Below, piece by piece: positions 53,341 through 61,908 of a stretch of 64,000 nucleotides of DNA; the first letter of the stretch is position 1; every line of letters starts with the position of its first letter. Position numbers and translations under genes: made by a program. Source of the DNA: Opitutaceae bacterium (GTDB taxonomy: Bacteria; Verrucomicrobiota; Verrucomicrobiia; Opitutales; Opitutaceae); contig JADJTK010000051.1 of NCBI GenBank assembly GCA_016711225.1, forward strand, positions 124,001 through 188,000, read 5' to 3'. The notes beneath the pieces were generated by a model, which was not told the DNA's origin, made no database searches, and saw nothing but the letters and a program-made list of their open reading frames with translations.

Positions 53341-55880
53341 TGAGTTCCGCCTGTCGTCCCCTCCGGCTGGTGCATGGCGCCGGCCGGCAAATGTGGTGCT
53401 GCGTGCTGGCCTCTTTCGGGCTGGCCTTGGCGGCTGGTTTTGCCGCCGTGCCCTCGGCGGCGGTACCGACGTCGCTGTCCTCGGCGGAGATTCTCCAGGA
53501 GCTGCGCAGCTTCCGCGCGACGGGGCGGGTGCTCTACGTCGCGGCCCATCCCGACGACGAGAACACGCGGCTCATCGCGTATCTCGCCCACCACCGGGGC
53601 ACGGCCACGGCGTACCTGTCGCTCACTCGTGGGGACGGCGGGCAGAATCTCCTCGGCCCCGAGCTGGGCGAGGAGTTGGGTGTGATTCGCACACAGGAGC
53701 TGCTCGCGGCCCGCCGTCTTGACGGCGCCCGACAGTATTTCTCCCGCGCCGTCGATTTTGGCTTCTCCAAGACCGCCGAGGAGACGCTCGCGGTCTGGGA
53801 CCGCCAACAGGTGCTGGCCGACATGGTGCGGGTCATCCGCACCTTCCGGCCCGACGTGCTGGTGTCGCGCTTCGCCTTGCCGGCTAACGGAGGCGGCGGC
53901 CACGGCCATCACACCGCCTCGGCCGTGCTGGCGCTCGAGGCGTTTGGCCTGGCCGGCGATCCCGCAGCCTTTCGTGCGGAACTAGCCGATCTGCCGCCTT
54001 GGCAGCCCAAACGGATCGTGTGGAACGGCTACAATTTCGGGGGAGCGACTCCGCCCGCGCCCGGTACCCCCGGGGTGTTCACTCTCGAAGTGGGAGACTA
54101 TGATCCGCTCAGCGGCGAATCGGCCGGGGAGATCGCCGCGCTCAGCCGCACGATGCACCGCAGCCAAGGCATGGGCTCCGTCGGCTCGCGTGGCGCATTC
54201 AGCGAATGGTTTCAGCATCTCGCCGGTGAGCCCGCCACCACGGACCTGCTGGATGGCGTCGACACGACTTGGGGCCGCATCCCGGGCGGTGCCCCGGTCG
54301 GACTCCTCGCCGAGCAGGCGTTCGCGCAGTTCGATGCCCGCCGACCCTCCGCTTCGGTGCCGTTGCTGCTCGAGCTCCGCCTGCGGCTGGCCGCACTGCC
54401 GAACGACCCGATCGTCGCGGAAAAGCGGGTGCAGCTCGACCGCATTCTTGCCGCCTGCCTGGGCTTGTACTGGGAAACCGTGGTCGAACGGGCTGAAGTC
54501 GTGCCAGGCGAGGCCCTCAAGTTGCGTCATGAAGTGATCGCTCGCGCCGAGGTTCCGGTGCGCTGGATCGGTGTGCGCTACCCGATGCTCAATTCCGAAG
54601 AGGCAACGGGAGTGGATTTGCAGACGAATCGCGCCGCGCGCCACGAATCCGCCCGGGCGTTGCCCGCGGCGACGGCGCCGAGCCAGCCCTATTGGCTGCG
54701 TGTGCCCGGCACGGCCGGGATGGCCGTCGTGGCGAATCCGGCACTCATTGGAGCCGCCGAGGATGCTCCGGTTTTCCCGGTGGAACAGGTCTTCGAGGTC
54801 GGCGGGCAAAGGCTGGTCCTCGCTGACGAGCCGGTGCAGGTCCTGCGGGACCCGTTGCGCGGTGAGATCCGGCGAGGGCTCGCCGCGATTCCTCCAGTGT
54901 CGCTAGCGTACGGTGACCCGCTCACCCTGTTGGCTCCGGGCGCCACGCGAGAGGCCGCCGTCGAAATCATGGCCGCGCGCGCCGCCGCCGGCGTGCTACG
55001 ACTGGACGTCCCCGCTGGGTGGACGGTCGCCCCGGAAAGCCGGTCTTTCACCCTGGGCCAGTCGGGGGAGAAGGTGCGTCTGGCCTTCTCTGTGACTGCG
55101 CCGAACCGACCTGCAACCGCGGCGATCCTGGCGGTCGCCTCCGTGGACGGCCGGGACTACGGGAGTGGGCGCCGGACGATCAGTTACGACCATTTGCCTC
55201 CGATCCTGCTGCAACCCCTGGCCAAGTTGACGGCGGTGAGCTTGGAGCTGGCGGTGCGGGCGCGGAAGGTCGGCTATCTCGCGGGGGCCGGGGATGAGAT
55301 TGCCGCTTGTCTCGCGCGGATGGGCTGCGCCGTCACGGCGCTGGCGGAGTCCGATCTGACGGCGGAACGGCTGCGGGAGTTCGACGCGGTGGTGCTTGGC
55401 GTTAGGGCCTTCAATACCCGCGCGGGACTCGCGCCGCTGCTGCCGAATCTCGCGGCCTACGTCGAACAAGGGGGCACGGTGGTGGCGCTCTACAACCGGC
55501 CCGAGGGTGGGCGCACGATCGAGGTGGCCCCGTTTCCGGTGCGCGTCTCGGGGGAGCGGGTCACCGATGAAAACGCCGCGGTTACCTTGCTCGCGCCGGA
55601 GCATCCGGCGCTGTTGGGGCCAAATCGGATCATTCCGGCCGACTTCGAAAATTGGGTGCAGGAGCGCGGGGCCTATTTCCCCAATCAGTGGGATGAACGC
55701 TTCGTCGCGCTGCTCGGCTGCAGCGATCCGGGCGATGCGCCGAAGGCCGGTGGACTGCTCGTGGCGGCGCAGGGCCGCGGCTACTACGTCTACACGAGTT
55801 TGTCGTTCTTCCGGCAGCTGCCGGACGGCGTGCCCGGCGCCTACCGGCTGTTCGGCAACCTTCTTTCCCTCGGTCGATGA
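53340..55880 (+). CDS. Long exported PIG-L/LmbE-type deacetylase
   Basis: The 846-residue protein starts with a probable signal or anchor, followed by a PIG-L deacetylase domain at about residues 60-260. The metal-binding AAHPDDE motif and the later HGHHTASAV are both present, so it should be an active zinc-dependent N-deacetylase. A long beta-rich region follows (about 350-600), then an amidotransferase-like fold at about 650-760 (AVVLGVRAFNTRAGLAPLL). Such multidomain LmbE proteins are common in this phylum, with unknown sugar substrates. The ATG at 53340 overlaps the preceding stop, and its own stop overlaps the next start. Confidence 0.85.
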   Translation: MSSACRPLRLVHGAGRQMWCCVLASFGLALAAGFAAVPSAAVPTSLSSAEILQELRSFRATGRVLYVAAHPDDENTRLIAYLAHHRGTATAYLSLTRGDGGQNLLGPELGEELGVIRTQELLAARRLDGARQYFSRAVDFGFSKTAEETLAVWDRQQVLADMVRVIRTFRPDVLVSRFALPANGGGGHGHHTASAVLALEAFGLAGDPAAFRAELADLPPWQPKRIVWNGYNFGGATPPAPGTPGVFTLEVGDYDPLSGESAGEIAALSRTMHRSQGMGSVGSRGAFSEWFQHLAGEPATTDLLDGVDTTWGRIPGGAPVGLLAEQAFAQFDARRPSASVPLLLELRLRLAALPNDPIVAEKRVQLDRILAACLGLYWETVVERAEVVPGEALKLRHEVIARAEVPVRWIGVRYPMLNSEEATGVDLQTNRAARHESARALPAATAPSQPYWLRVPGTAGMAVVANPALIGAAEDAPVFPVEQVFEVGGQRLVLADEPVQVLRDPLRGEIRRGLAAIPPVSLAYGDPLTLLAPGATREAAVEIMAARAAAGVLRLDVPAGWTVAPESRSFTLGQSGEKVRLAFSVTAPNRPATAAILAVASVDGRDYGSGRRTISYDHLPPILLQPLAKLTAVSLELAVRARKVGYLAGAGDEIAACLARMGCAVTALAESDLTAERLREFDAVVLGVRAFNTRAGLAPLLPNLAAYVEQGGTVVALYNRPEGGRTIEVAPFPVRVSGERVTDENAAVTLLAPEHPALLGPNRIIPADFENWVQERGAYFPNQWDERFVALLGCSDPGDAPKAGGLLVAAQGRGYYVYTSLSFFRQLPDGVPGAYRLFGNLLSLGR

Positions 55881-56056
55881 AGCGCGCGCCGCTGGACGCC
55901 CCCAACGACAACCCGGCTGATGGCGTTCCGCCCGGGGACGACGAAGTCACGGGGCTGCCCGGGTTTCGCACCTGGCGGCGGGTGTACCTCTTCGTGTTCG
56001 GCTGCTTCGTGTTGGCCGTGGTGTTTCTGGCCCTCTTCTCCCGGCATTTCGCATGA
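55877..56056 (+). CDS. 59-residue single-helix membrane protein
   Basis: A short frame reads MKRAPLDAPNDNPADGVPPG and continues to a membrane helix (VYLFVFGCFVLAVVFLALF) ending SRHFA. Its ATG overlaps the stop of the PIG-L gene, and its stop overlaps the symporter start (ATGA at 56053-56056), so it is placed exactly between two overlapping genes. That tight packing and the clear hydrophobic helix argue that it is real. It may be a small partner of the symporter. Confidence 0.7.
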   Translation: MKRAPLDAPNDNPADGVPPGDDEVTGLPGFRTWRRVYLFVFGCFVLAVVFLALFSRHFA

Positions 56057-57765
56057 GCCTGCTCGACTATCTGGTGGTGATCGGGACGATGGTCGGGATT
56101 GCCGTTTTTGGCGTGTGGCGCACGCGCGGAATCCATAATCCGAGCACCTATTTCAAGGGCGACCGGACGATGGGGTGGGGCACCATCGGGATCTCGGTGA
56201 TGGCGACGCAAGCCAGCGCGATCACCTTCCTCTCAATCCCCGGGCAGGGCTATGAAAGCGGGTTGGGGTTTGTGCAGAACTACTTCGGCCTGCCACTGGC
56301 GCTGATCATCATCGCGGTGGCGTTCTTGCCGATCTACCGGCGACTCGGCGTCTACACCTCGTACGAGTATCTGGGCCGGAGATTCGACGGAAAGACCCGC
56401 TTGCTCGGGGCCGGGCTCTTCCTGCTGCAACGCGGCTTGGCGGCGGGAGTCACCATCTACGCGCCCGCTATCATCCTCTCCGCGGTGCTGGGCTGGCGGC
56501 TGGACCTAACGATCCTGTTCACCGGTTTGCTGGTGATCGTATATACGGTGACGGGCGGCAGCGAGGCTGTGAGTCTCACGCAGCGCTACCAGATGGCGGT
56601 GATCTTCGCCGGGATGGTCACGGCCTTCGTCGTTCTGCTGATCAAGCTGCCCGCCGGGCTGGGCTTCACGGACGCCGCGGCCCTCGCCGGCAGTCTTGGC
56701 AAGCTCGAGGCGGTCGACTTCTCGTTCGATCCGGACCGGCGCTACACGATCTGGTCGGGTATGCTCGGCGGGCTGTTCCTCTCGCTCTCGTACTTCGGTA
56801 CCGACCAGTCGCAGGTGCAGCGGTACATCGGCGGAGCCTCGCTGCGGGAGGGGCGGCTGGGCCTGATGTTCAATGCGGTTTTCAAGATTCCGATGCAGTT
56901 CTCGATCCTGCTGCTCGGGGCGCTGGTTTTCGTGTTCTACCAGTTCGAGAAGCCGCCGGTGTTCTTCAACCAGGCCACGTGGCAAGCGGCGGCGCAGAGC
57001 GGCGACGCCGCGGCTTTCCGCGCGGTGGAGGAGAAGTTTGCGGCCACCCACGGCGAGAAGCAGGAGAAGATAGACGCCTGGATGCAGGCGAAACGCGCCG
57101 GTGACCCGGCGGTCGAGGCGACGGCGCGAGCCTCCGTACTGGAGTGGCACCGGCGCAGCGAGGCGGTGCGCGGCGAGGCGCGCGCGCTGCTCGTCGCTGC
57201 GGATCCGGACGCCAAGACGAAGGATTCCGACTACATCTTCATCACTTTTGTCCTGAACTATCTGCCGCACGGCGCGATCGGTCTGTTGGTGGCGGTGATC
57301 TTCGCGGCGGCGTTGTCGTCGAAAGCCTCCGAGTTAAACGCGCTCGGCACCACCACCGCGGTCGATTTCTATCGGCACCTGCACAAGACGCCGGTTGACG
57401 ATGCCCACTACGTTCGGGCGGCGAAGTGGTTCACGGCGATGTGGGGCCTCTTCGCCATCGGCTTCGCGCTCTTCGCGCGTTTCATGGAGAATCTCATCGA
57501 GGCGATCAACATTCTCGGTTCGATCTTCTATGGCGTGGTGTTGGGGCTCTTCCTGGTGGCGCTGTTCCTGAAGCGCATCGGGGGCACCGCGGTGTTCATC
57601 GCCGCGCTGGTCGCGCAGGCGCTGGTCGTCGTGCTCTACTTTTCTCTTACGATTAGCTATCTCTGGTACAACCTCATCGGCTGTGCGGCCTGCGTGGGCC
57701 TGAGCCTGCTGCTGCAGTGGGTGCTCGGCTCCCGTTCCCCCGCCCGCGAGGCCGGATTGTCATGA
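56053..57765 (+). CDS. Sodium:solute symporter (SSS family)
   Basis: The 570-residue transporter has about thirteen helices. SSS features include MATQASAITFLSIPGQGYES in the first helices, YTVTGGSEAVSLTQRYQM, and LSYFGTDQSQVQRYIGGASL. Between about residues 300 and 395 a hydrophilic, charged insertion (AVEEKFAATHGEKQEKIDAW onward) interrupts the core; such inserts occur in other verrucomicrobial and bacteroidete members. The substrate is unknown. It is encoded inside the run leading to bacillithiol genes, overlapping both neighbours. Confidence 0.88.
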   Translation: MSLLDYLVVIGTMVGIAVFGVWRTRGIHNPSTYFKGDRTMGWGTIGISVMATQASAITFLSIPGQGYESGLGFVQNYFGLPLALIIIAVAFLPIYRRLGVYTSYEYLGRRFDGKTRLLGAGLFLLQRGLAAGVTIYAPAIILSAVLGWRLDLTILFTGLLVIVYTVTGGSEAVSLTQRYQMAVIFAGMVTAFVVLLIKLPAGLGFTDAAALAGSLGKLEAVDFSFDPDRRYTIWSGMLGGLFLSLSYFGTDQSQVQRYIGGASLREGRLGLMFNAVFKIPMQFSILLLGALVFVFYQFEKPPVFFNQATWQAAAQSGDAAAFRAVEEKFAATHGEKQEKIDAWMQAKRAGDPAVEATARASVLEWHRRSEAVRGEARALLVAADPDAKTKDSDYIFITFVLNYLPHGAIGLLVAVIFAAALSSKASELNALGTTTAVDFYRHLHKTPVDDAHYVRAAKWFTAMWGLFAIGFALFARFMENLIEAINILGSIFYGVVLGLFLVALFLKRIGGTAVFIAALVAQALVVVLYFSLTISYLWYNLIGCAACVGLSLLLQWVLGSRSPAREAGLS

Positions 57766-58538
57766 ATACGAAGCCCCTCATCTGTTTTGGCCAGCAACCC
57801 TGCGGGTTCTTCCCGCGGCGTTTCCTGGTCGCGAAGTTCCGCACGGCCCGGAGGCTGCAGCAGGAGATCGGGGGAGAGATCGTTTTCTTTTTCCACGACA
57901 GCGACCACGACCCGCGGGAGACGCGTACGACTCTGCGCGATGCCTCGACCGGGCATCCCGTGGCCTTGAATTTCGCTTTCGAGAACAAGCTGCAGCGCAA
58001 GTTCTCGCCGCTCCACCTCAAGCGGGTGCCGGCGGGCTGGCGCGAGAGCACCGCGCGGCAGCTCCCGGCCTATGTCCCCGCCCGCTGGGTGGAGGCGTTC
58101 CGCGACAACCCGGCGCCGACGGTCGCCGAGTTCTGCCTTGAGATGTACCGGCGCATGGGACTGCTCGAGGGTATCCGCGTCGTGCGCTCGAGCGATTCGG
58201 CCCTGCGGAGCGCCGCCTGCGAGGTGGCCGACTACTTCGTGGATGTGCCGCACGGCGGCGAGATTGTGCGCGCCCGCTATGCCGCCGGCACGCTGCGGCT
58301 GCACGAGGGTGGCAATGTGTTTATCGATCTTCCTCCGGTACCGTTCGGCCGGGAGCAGATCAGCCCGACGCGCGACACCCGCCTGCGCTGGATGCAATCG
58401 GTACTTCACTGCACCCACTATATCGCCGGTGCCGGCGAGCAGAAGTACCTGAACATGGCGGAGACGCCTGAGGTCACTTTCTCAATTCGCGATGCCATTG
58501 ACCGTTCCGATGAAGCCTACACCGACCTCCCTGACTGA
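57762..58538 (+). CDS. Compact BshC-like protein, candidate bacillithiol cysteine ligase
   Basis: BshC adds cysteine to glucosaminyl-malate, the last step of bacillithiol synthesis, and is usually about 540 residues. This 258-residue protein keeps two BshC-like ends. Near the N-terminus, FGQQPCGFF, a Lys and FHDSDHDPRE match the family pattern GQQxGLxxGP...K...EDHDxxE. Near the C-terminus, TRLRWMQSVLHCTHYIAGAG followed by EQKY matches RPxxQxxLxPxxxxIAGPGExxY. The middle half is missing. Its position directly before bshB1 and bshA supports the role. Both motifs are visible; the biochemical function is inferred. It overlaps the symporter stop and the bshB1 start. Confidence 0.65.
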   Translation: MNTKPLICFGQQPCGFFPRRFLVAKFRTARRLQQEIGGEIVFFFHDSDHDPRETRTTLRDASTGHPVALNFAFENKLQRKFSPLHLKRVPAGWRESTARQLPAYVPARWVEAFRDNPAPTVAEFCLEMYRRMGLLEGIRVVRSSDSALRSAACEVADYFVDVPHGGEIVRARYAAGTLRLHEGGNVFIDLPPVPFGREQISPTRDTRLRWMQSVLHCTHYIAGAGEQKYLNMAETPEVTFSIRDAIDRSDEAYTDLPD

Positions 58539-59247
58539 GCCGCGCCCCGTGCTGGCCTTCGGCGCCCACCCCGACGACATCGAATTCGGATGCGGCGGCG
58601 TGATCGCGCTCGAAACCGGCGCCGGCCGCCCGGCGCACCTGGTCGTGTGTTCGCGCGGCGAATCCGCCACGAACGGTACTCCCGAACAGCGGCTGGCGGA
58701 GGCGCGGGCCGCGGCGGCTTGTCTCGGCGCGGAGGTGGAGTTCGTCGAACTGGGCGGCGATGCCCATTTCGAGGAGACGACGGTGCACGTGGTGAAACTC
58801 GCCGGCATCATCCGGCGGGTGCGGCCGGGGATCGTCTTGGCGCCCAGCCTGGTAGAGAATCAGCATCCCGACCACGCTAAGCTCGGGCGCATGGTGCGCG
58901 ATGCCGCGCGGTTGGCGCGCTACGGCGGGGTCGCGGAGCTGCGGGATCTGCCGCCTCACGGGATCGCGCAGTTGTTCTACTATGCCGTTTCGGTGGACGC
59001 CGAGCCTCGGGACCTTGCGGCTGTGCTCATCGATGTTTCCGCCCCCGGGATCGTCGCCGCCTGGACAGCCGCGATGGAGGCCCATGGCTCCCAGTTGCAA
59101 ACTCGCAACTACGTCGAGCTGCAATTGGCCCGTGCGCGCGTGCACGGGGCGCGCTGCGGCGCGAGCCACGCGCAGCCGCTCTTCCCGAACGATCCGCTGG
59201 TGTTCGACTCGCTTGTCCCCCTGGGCCGGGCCGCGCGCCGCTTCTGA
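58510..59247 (+). CDS. bshB1: Bacillithiol biosynthesis deacetylase BshB1 (PIG-L family)
   Basis: BshB1 removes the acetyl group from GlcNAc-malate. The 245-residue protein has FGAHPDDIEFGCGG at the N-terminus, CSRGESATNGTPEQRLAEAR, and NQHPDHAKLGRMVRDAARLA, the zinc and catalytic motifs of this clade. Its last part, FYYAVSVDAEPRDLAAVLID, also fits. Either the ATG at 58510 or one six codons earlier may be used; both overlap the preceding gene. It is followed after one base by bshA. Confidence 0.88.
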   Translation: MKPTPTSLTEPRPVLAFGAHPDDIEFGCGGVIALETGAGRPAHLVVCSRGESATNGTPEQRLAEARAAAACLGAEVEFVELGGDAHFEETTVHVVKLAGIIRRVRPGIVLAPSLVENQHPDHAKLGRMVRDAARLARYGGVAELRDLPPHGIAQLFYYAVSVDAEPRDLAAVLIDVSAPGIVAAWTAAMEAHGSQLQTRNYVELQLARARVHGARCGASHAQPLFPNDPLVFDSLVPLGRAARRF

Positions 59248-59248
59248 C

Positions 59249-60397
59249 ATGACCGAACGTCCACTCAAAATCGGCATCACCTGTTACCCGTCCGTGGGTG
59301 GCAGCGGCATCCTCGCCTCGGCCCTGGGCGTGGAATTGGCCCGCCGTGGTCACGAGGTGCATTTTATCAGCTACGAGCGGCCGTTCCGCATACCGGCCGA
59401 CGTGGCGGGGCTGTTCTTTCATCCGGTGGTGGTCAACGACTACGCGCTGTTCAAGTACCCGGACTACACTTTGCCGCTCTCGGTGAAGATGGCCGAGGTA
59501 TGCGCGCTGCGAGGGCTCGACGTGCTGCATGTGCACTACGCCGTGCCCCACGCCACCGCGGCGTTGCTTGCCCGGGCGATGCTGCCGCCGGCGCAGCGTC
59601 CTCGGATCGTAACGACGTTGCACGGGACCGACACCACCCTGCTCGGGCGCGATGCGGGCTATCGGCCGGCGATCCGCCATGCGCTCGAGGCATCCGACGC
59701 GATCACGGTGGTCTCTGCGTGGCTGCACGACGAGACACGGCGCGTGCTGGCCGTCGAGCGCCCGATCGACGTCATCCACAACTTTTTCGTGCCGCGCCCG
59801 CCGTCCCGTTCACGCGACGCCGTGCGTGATGAGCTCGGCCTGCGGGATGAGGCGATGATCGTGCACCTCTCAAATCTGCGGCCGCTCAAACGGGTGGAGC
59901 ACCTGCTTGAGGCGATGGCTCGGATGCGGTCACGCCAGCAGTGCAAACTGGTGGTTCTGGCCGGCGGAGATTTCGAGCCATTCCGCCCGCTGGTGCGTCA
60001 GCTCGGTCTCGAGAGCCGGGTGCTCGTCCGCGAGAACGTTTTCGGGATTGAGGATTACCTGCAGGCCGCCGATCTCGGGTTTTTCGCCTCGGAGGCGGAG
60101 AGCTTCTGTCTTGGGATTCTGGAAGCGATGTGTTTCGGCTGTCCCAGCGTGGCGACGCAGGTGGGCGGGATTCCCGAAGTGATCGAAGAGGGAAAAAGCG
60201 GGCTGCTGGTTCCTGTGGGCGACATCGATGCGTTGGCCGCCGGGGCGGACCGTTTGGTGGAGGATCCGGGCTTGCGCCTAGCACTGGGCGGCGCCGGGCG
60301 GCGGCGCGCCGAGGAGTTGTTTTCCGCGGCGGCGATTGTGCCGCGCTACGTCGATCTCTATCGGCGCGTGTGCGCACGGCCGCCGGCGTGCGATTGA
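59249..60397 (+). CDS. bshA: N-acetyl-alpha-D-glucosaminyl L-malate synthase BshA
   Basis: BshA is a GT4 glycosyltransferase that joins UDP-GlcNAc to L-malate, the first step of bacillithiol synthesis. The 382-residue protein starts with the hallmark KIGITCYPSVGGSGILASAL, followed by HEVHFISYERPFR, HVHYAVPHATAALLARAM and VTTLHGTDTTLLGRD. The C-terminal donor site includes SNLRPLKRVEHLLEAM and SEAESFCLGILEAMCFGCPS. Together with BshB1 and the BshC-like protein it gives a complete pathway in one locus. It ends the overlapping run. Confidence 0.92.
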   Translation: MTERPLKIGITCYPSVGGSGILASALGVELARRGHEVHFISYERPFRIPADVAGLFFHPVVVNDYALFKYPDYTLPLSVKMAEVCALRGLDVLHVHYAVPHATAALLARAMLPPAQRPRIVTTLHGTDTTLLGRDAGYRPAIRHALEASDAITVVSAWLHDETRRVLAVERPIDVIHNFFVPRPPSRSRDAVRDELGLRDEAMIVHLSNLRPLKRVEHLLEAMARMRSRQQCKLVVLAGGDFEPFRPLVRQLGLESRVLVRENVFGIEDYLQAADLGFFASEAESFCLGILEAMCFGCPSVATQVGGIPEVIEEGKSGLLVPVGDIDALAAGADRLVEDPGLRLALGGAGRRRAEELFSAAAIVPRYVDLYRRVCARPPACD

Positions 60398-60562
60398 GCG
60401 GCGTGGATACTGGTGAGTGTCGCCCCTCACCGGTTCCGATTGATCCTCGCGCGATTGATGCGGCCGTAGCCAGCATCGTCGAAATTCTATCCGGCAAAAG
60501 GGCGGTGGGCTCTCGCCCTCAGCCAGCTGCGCGCAAGGGCAAGATCCAGCGCATCGACGCCC

Positions 60563-60642
60563 CCGGGTTGCCAAGCGGCACCCCGGCGAGCCCTCCGTTT
60601 GCTGAGCGGAGGTCCAGGCGCGGGCCACGGTTTGTGCCCGCG
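60563..60642. repeat. Three consecutive hairpins after bshA
   Basis: Three stems lie in a row: CCGGGTTGCC/GGCACCCCGG at 60563-60586 (one mismatch), CCTCCG/CGGAGG at 60592-60612, and CGCGGGC/GCCCGCG at 60619-60642. None is followed by a T run, so they are not ordinary terminators. They occupy the convergent gap between bshA and the PEP-CTERM gene, which holds no gene. Confidence 0.55.
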
Positions 60643-60695
60643 AGAAAGGGCATGTCAGCTCCGGGGGTGCCGCGTCTCGCAGCCTATCCGGACGC

Positions 60696-61322
60696 TTAGC
60701 GTCGGGCCGTGCCGACCCTGCGGCGCCGGTACAGCGCGACGCCGAGGCCGATGGTGCCAAGCGCGAGGGCGGCGGTAGACGGCTCCGGCACGGCGCCGGT
60801 CTCGACGGCGAACATCGGAATGCCGGTCGACCATTGATTGTAGTTTACCAACCACGTGCTGTCGCCGATCGACCAGCCGGGTAGCCCCGTTTCGACGACG
60901 GTGCTGGAAATGCAGGAGTTGAACTCCCCGGAGTCGAGGACGAAGCGGATGAAGTAGGTGGAGTTGGCCTGCAATGAAAGCGGCGGGGCTGCGATGAAGA
61001 GCGATCCTTGTCCGGACGTGGCGAAGGTGGAGGTCGGCGTGGAGGCGATGAGGCTGCCGAAGGTGGAGCCGCTGCTGTTATGGATGTCCACATGCCCGGC
61101 GCTGCCGCTGGTCCACGACATCTTGAAGGAGAACCCCTGGAGGGTCGCCGCCTGGCTGCCCACCGTGAAGCTCTCGTAGGACGTAAGCGGTCCGGGGTTC
61201 CACCACCAGTTTTCGATGCCGGTGATATTTGAGACCGCGGTGGTTGCGCGGACCGGAAGGGCGGCGGTCAGGGCGGCGCCGGCAAGCACAAGGAGGCGGC
61301 AAAAAGCGGAACGAGAGCGCAT
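60696..61322 (-). CDS. Secreted PEP-CTERM sorting-domain protein
   Basis: The 208-residue protein starts MRSRSAFCRLLVLAGAALTA, a signal peptide, and ends VPEPSTAALALGTIGLGVAL followed by YRRRR, a canonical PEP-CTERM signal. The body is a beta-type domain rich in Ser, Thr and Gly with ENWWWNPGPLTSYESFTVG, without a known catalytic motif. I chose the ATG at 61322 because it places the basic and hydrophobic parts of the signal peptide at the N-terminus. It stands alone. Confidence 0.85.
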   Translation of the reverse strand: MRSRSAFCRLLVLAGAALTAALPVRATTAVSNITGIENWWWNPGPLTSYESFTVGSQAATLQGFSFKMSWTSGSAGHVDIHNSSGSTFGSLIASTPTSTFATSGQGSLFIAAPPLSLQANSTYFIRFVLDSGEFNSCISSTVVETGLPGWSIGDSTWLVNYNQWSTGIPMFAVETGAVPEPSTAALALGTIGLGVALYRRRRVGTARR

Positions 61323-61536
61323 GCAATGAAATATTGGAACGGACACGAAGGAGTCCAGAATCGTTTTACGTGCGGTCTGCGACTATGCATCGCGCTACGC
61401 TCACCGCCACCGCCGGCCGGATCGCCGCGCCAAGCGCCGCTTGCCAAGAGGCGGTCCGTTTCGTGAGGCGTTACTTGATCAATTACGCCGGTTTTGGGGC
61501 CGCGGCCCGCCAGCAACGATCCGGCGATCGCCGTCT

Positions 61537-61674
61537 TCAGCCTTCCGCCACAAAGGCCACCACCGCGGTGACGTTGTCCGGGCCGCCCTCGGCGTTGGCC
61601 AGATCCACCAAGGATTGCGCGGCGGCGTCCGGAGAGTCGGCGAGCGTCAGGACCTCGCGGATGGCGGGCGAGAA
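61537..61674 (-). pseudogene. 3' fragment of a PP2C-type protein phosphatase gene
   Basis: On the minus strand the frame FSPAIREVLTLADSPDAAAQ continues as SLVDLANAEGGPDNVTAVVA and ends FVAEG before TGA at 61537-61539. This is the typical C-terminal end of a PP2C (SpoIIE/PrpC-like) phosphatase, where the conserved GGPDNVTAVV contains the metal-binding Asp. No N-terminal part follows upstream; the homology stops at about 61674 where a cytochrome fragment begins on the other strand. It is therefore a truncated remnant. Confidence 0.65.
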
Positions 61675-61828
61675 CCCGGAGCCCGACGAGGAGCAGGACT
61701 TCCCGTCGCTCCTGTTGCTGTTCCTTTGCAGTGTGCCGATCTTCGGCAGCGCGTTGTATCTGCAGCGCTACTCCGGTGGCTTCGATCCGCTGGTTTGCCG
61801 CGAGAAGGCGCAAGGGTGGGGCGAGCAC
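61670..61828 (+). pseudogene. 5' fragment of a cytochrome gene related to the CcoP-position gene
   Basis: The frame reads PEPDEEQDFPSLLLLFLCSV, then PIFGSALYLQRYSGGFDPLV, then CREKAQGWG. About 40 of 50 residues match the membrane-anchor part of the cytochrome at 50348-50986. The haem domain is absent, and no start codon or ribosome site is evident. DNA positions differ in many third codon bases, so the copy is old or came from a relative. It abuts the PP2C remnant. Confidence 0.75.
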
Positions 61829-61908
61829 TTCGGTGAGGTTGGGCGTTCCAGAGCCGTGGGCTTGGTATGGCACGGGGCTGGTGACCCATGCCACGATATG
61901 CTCCGGCC

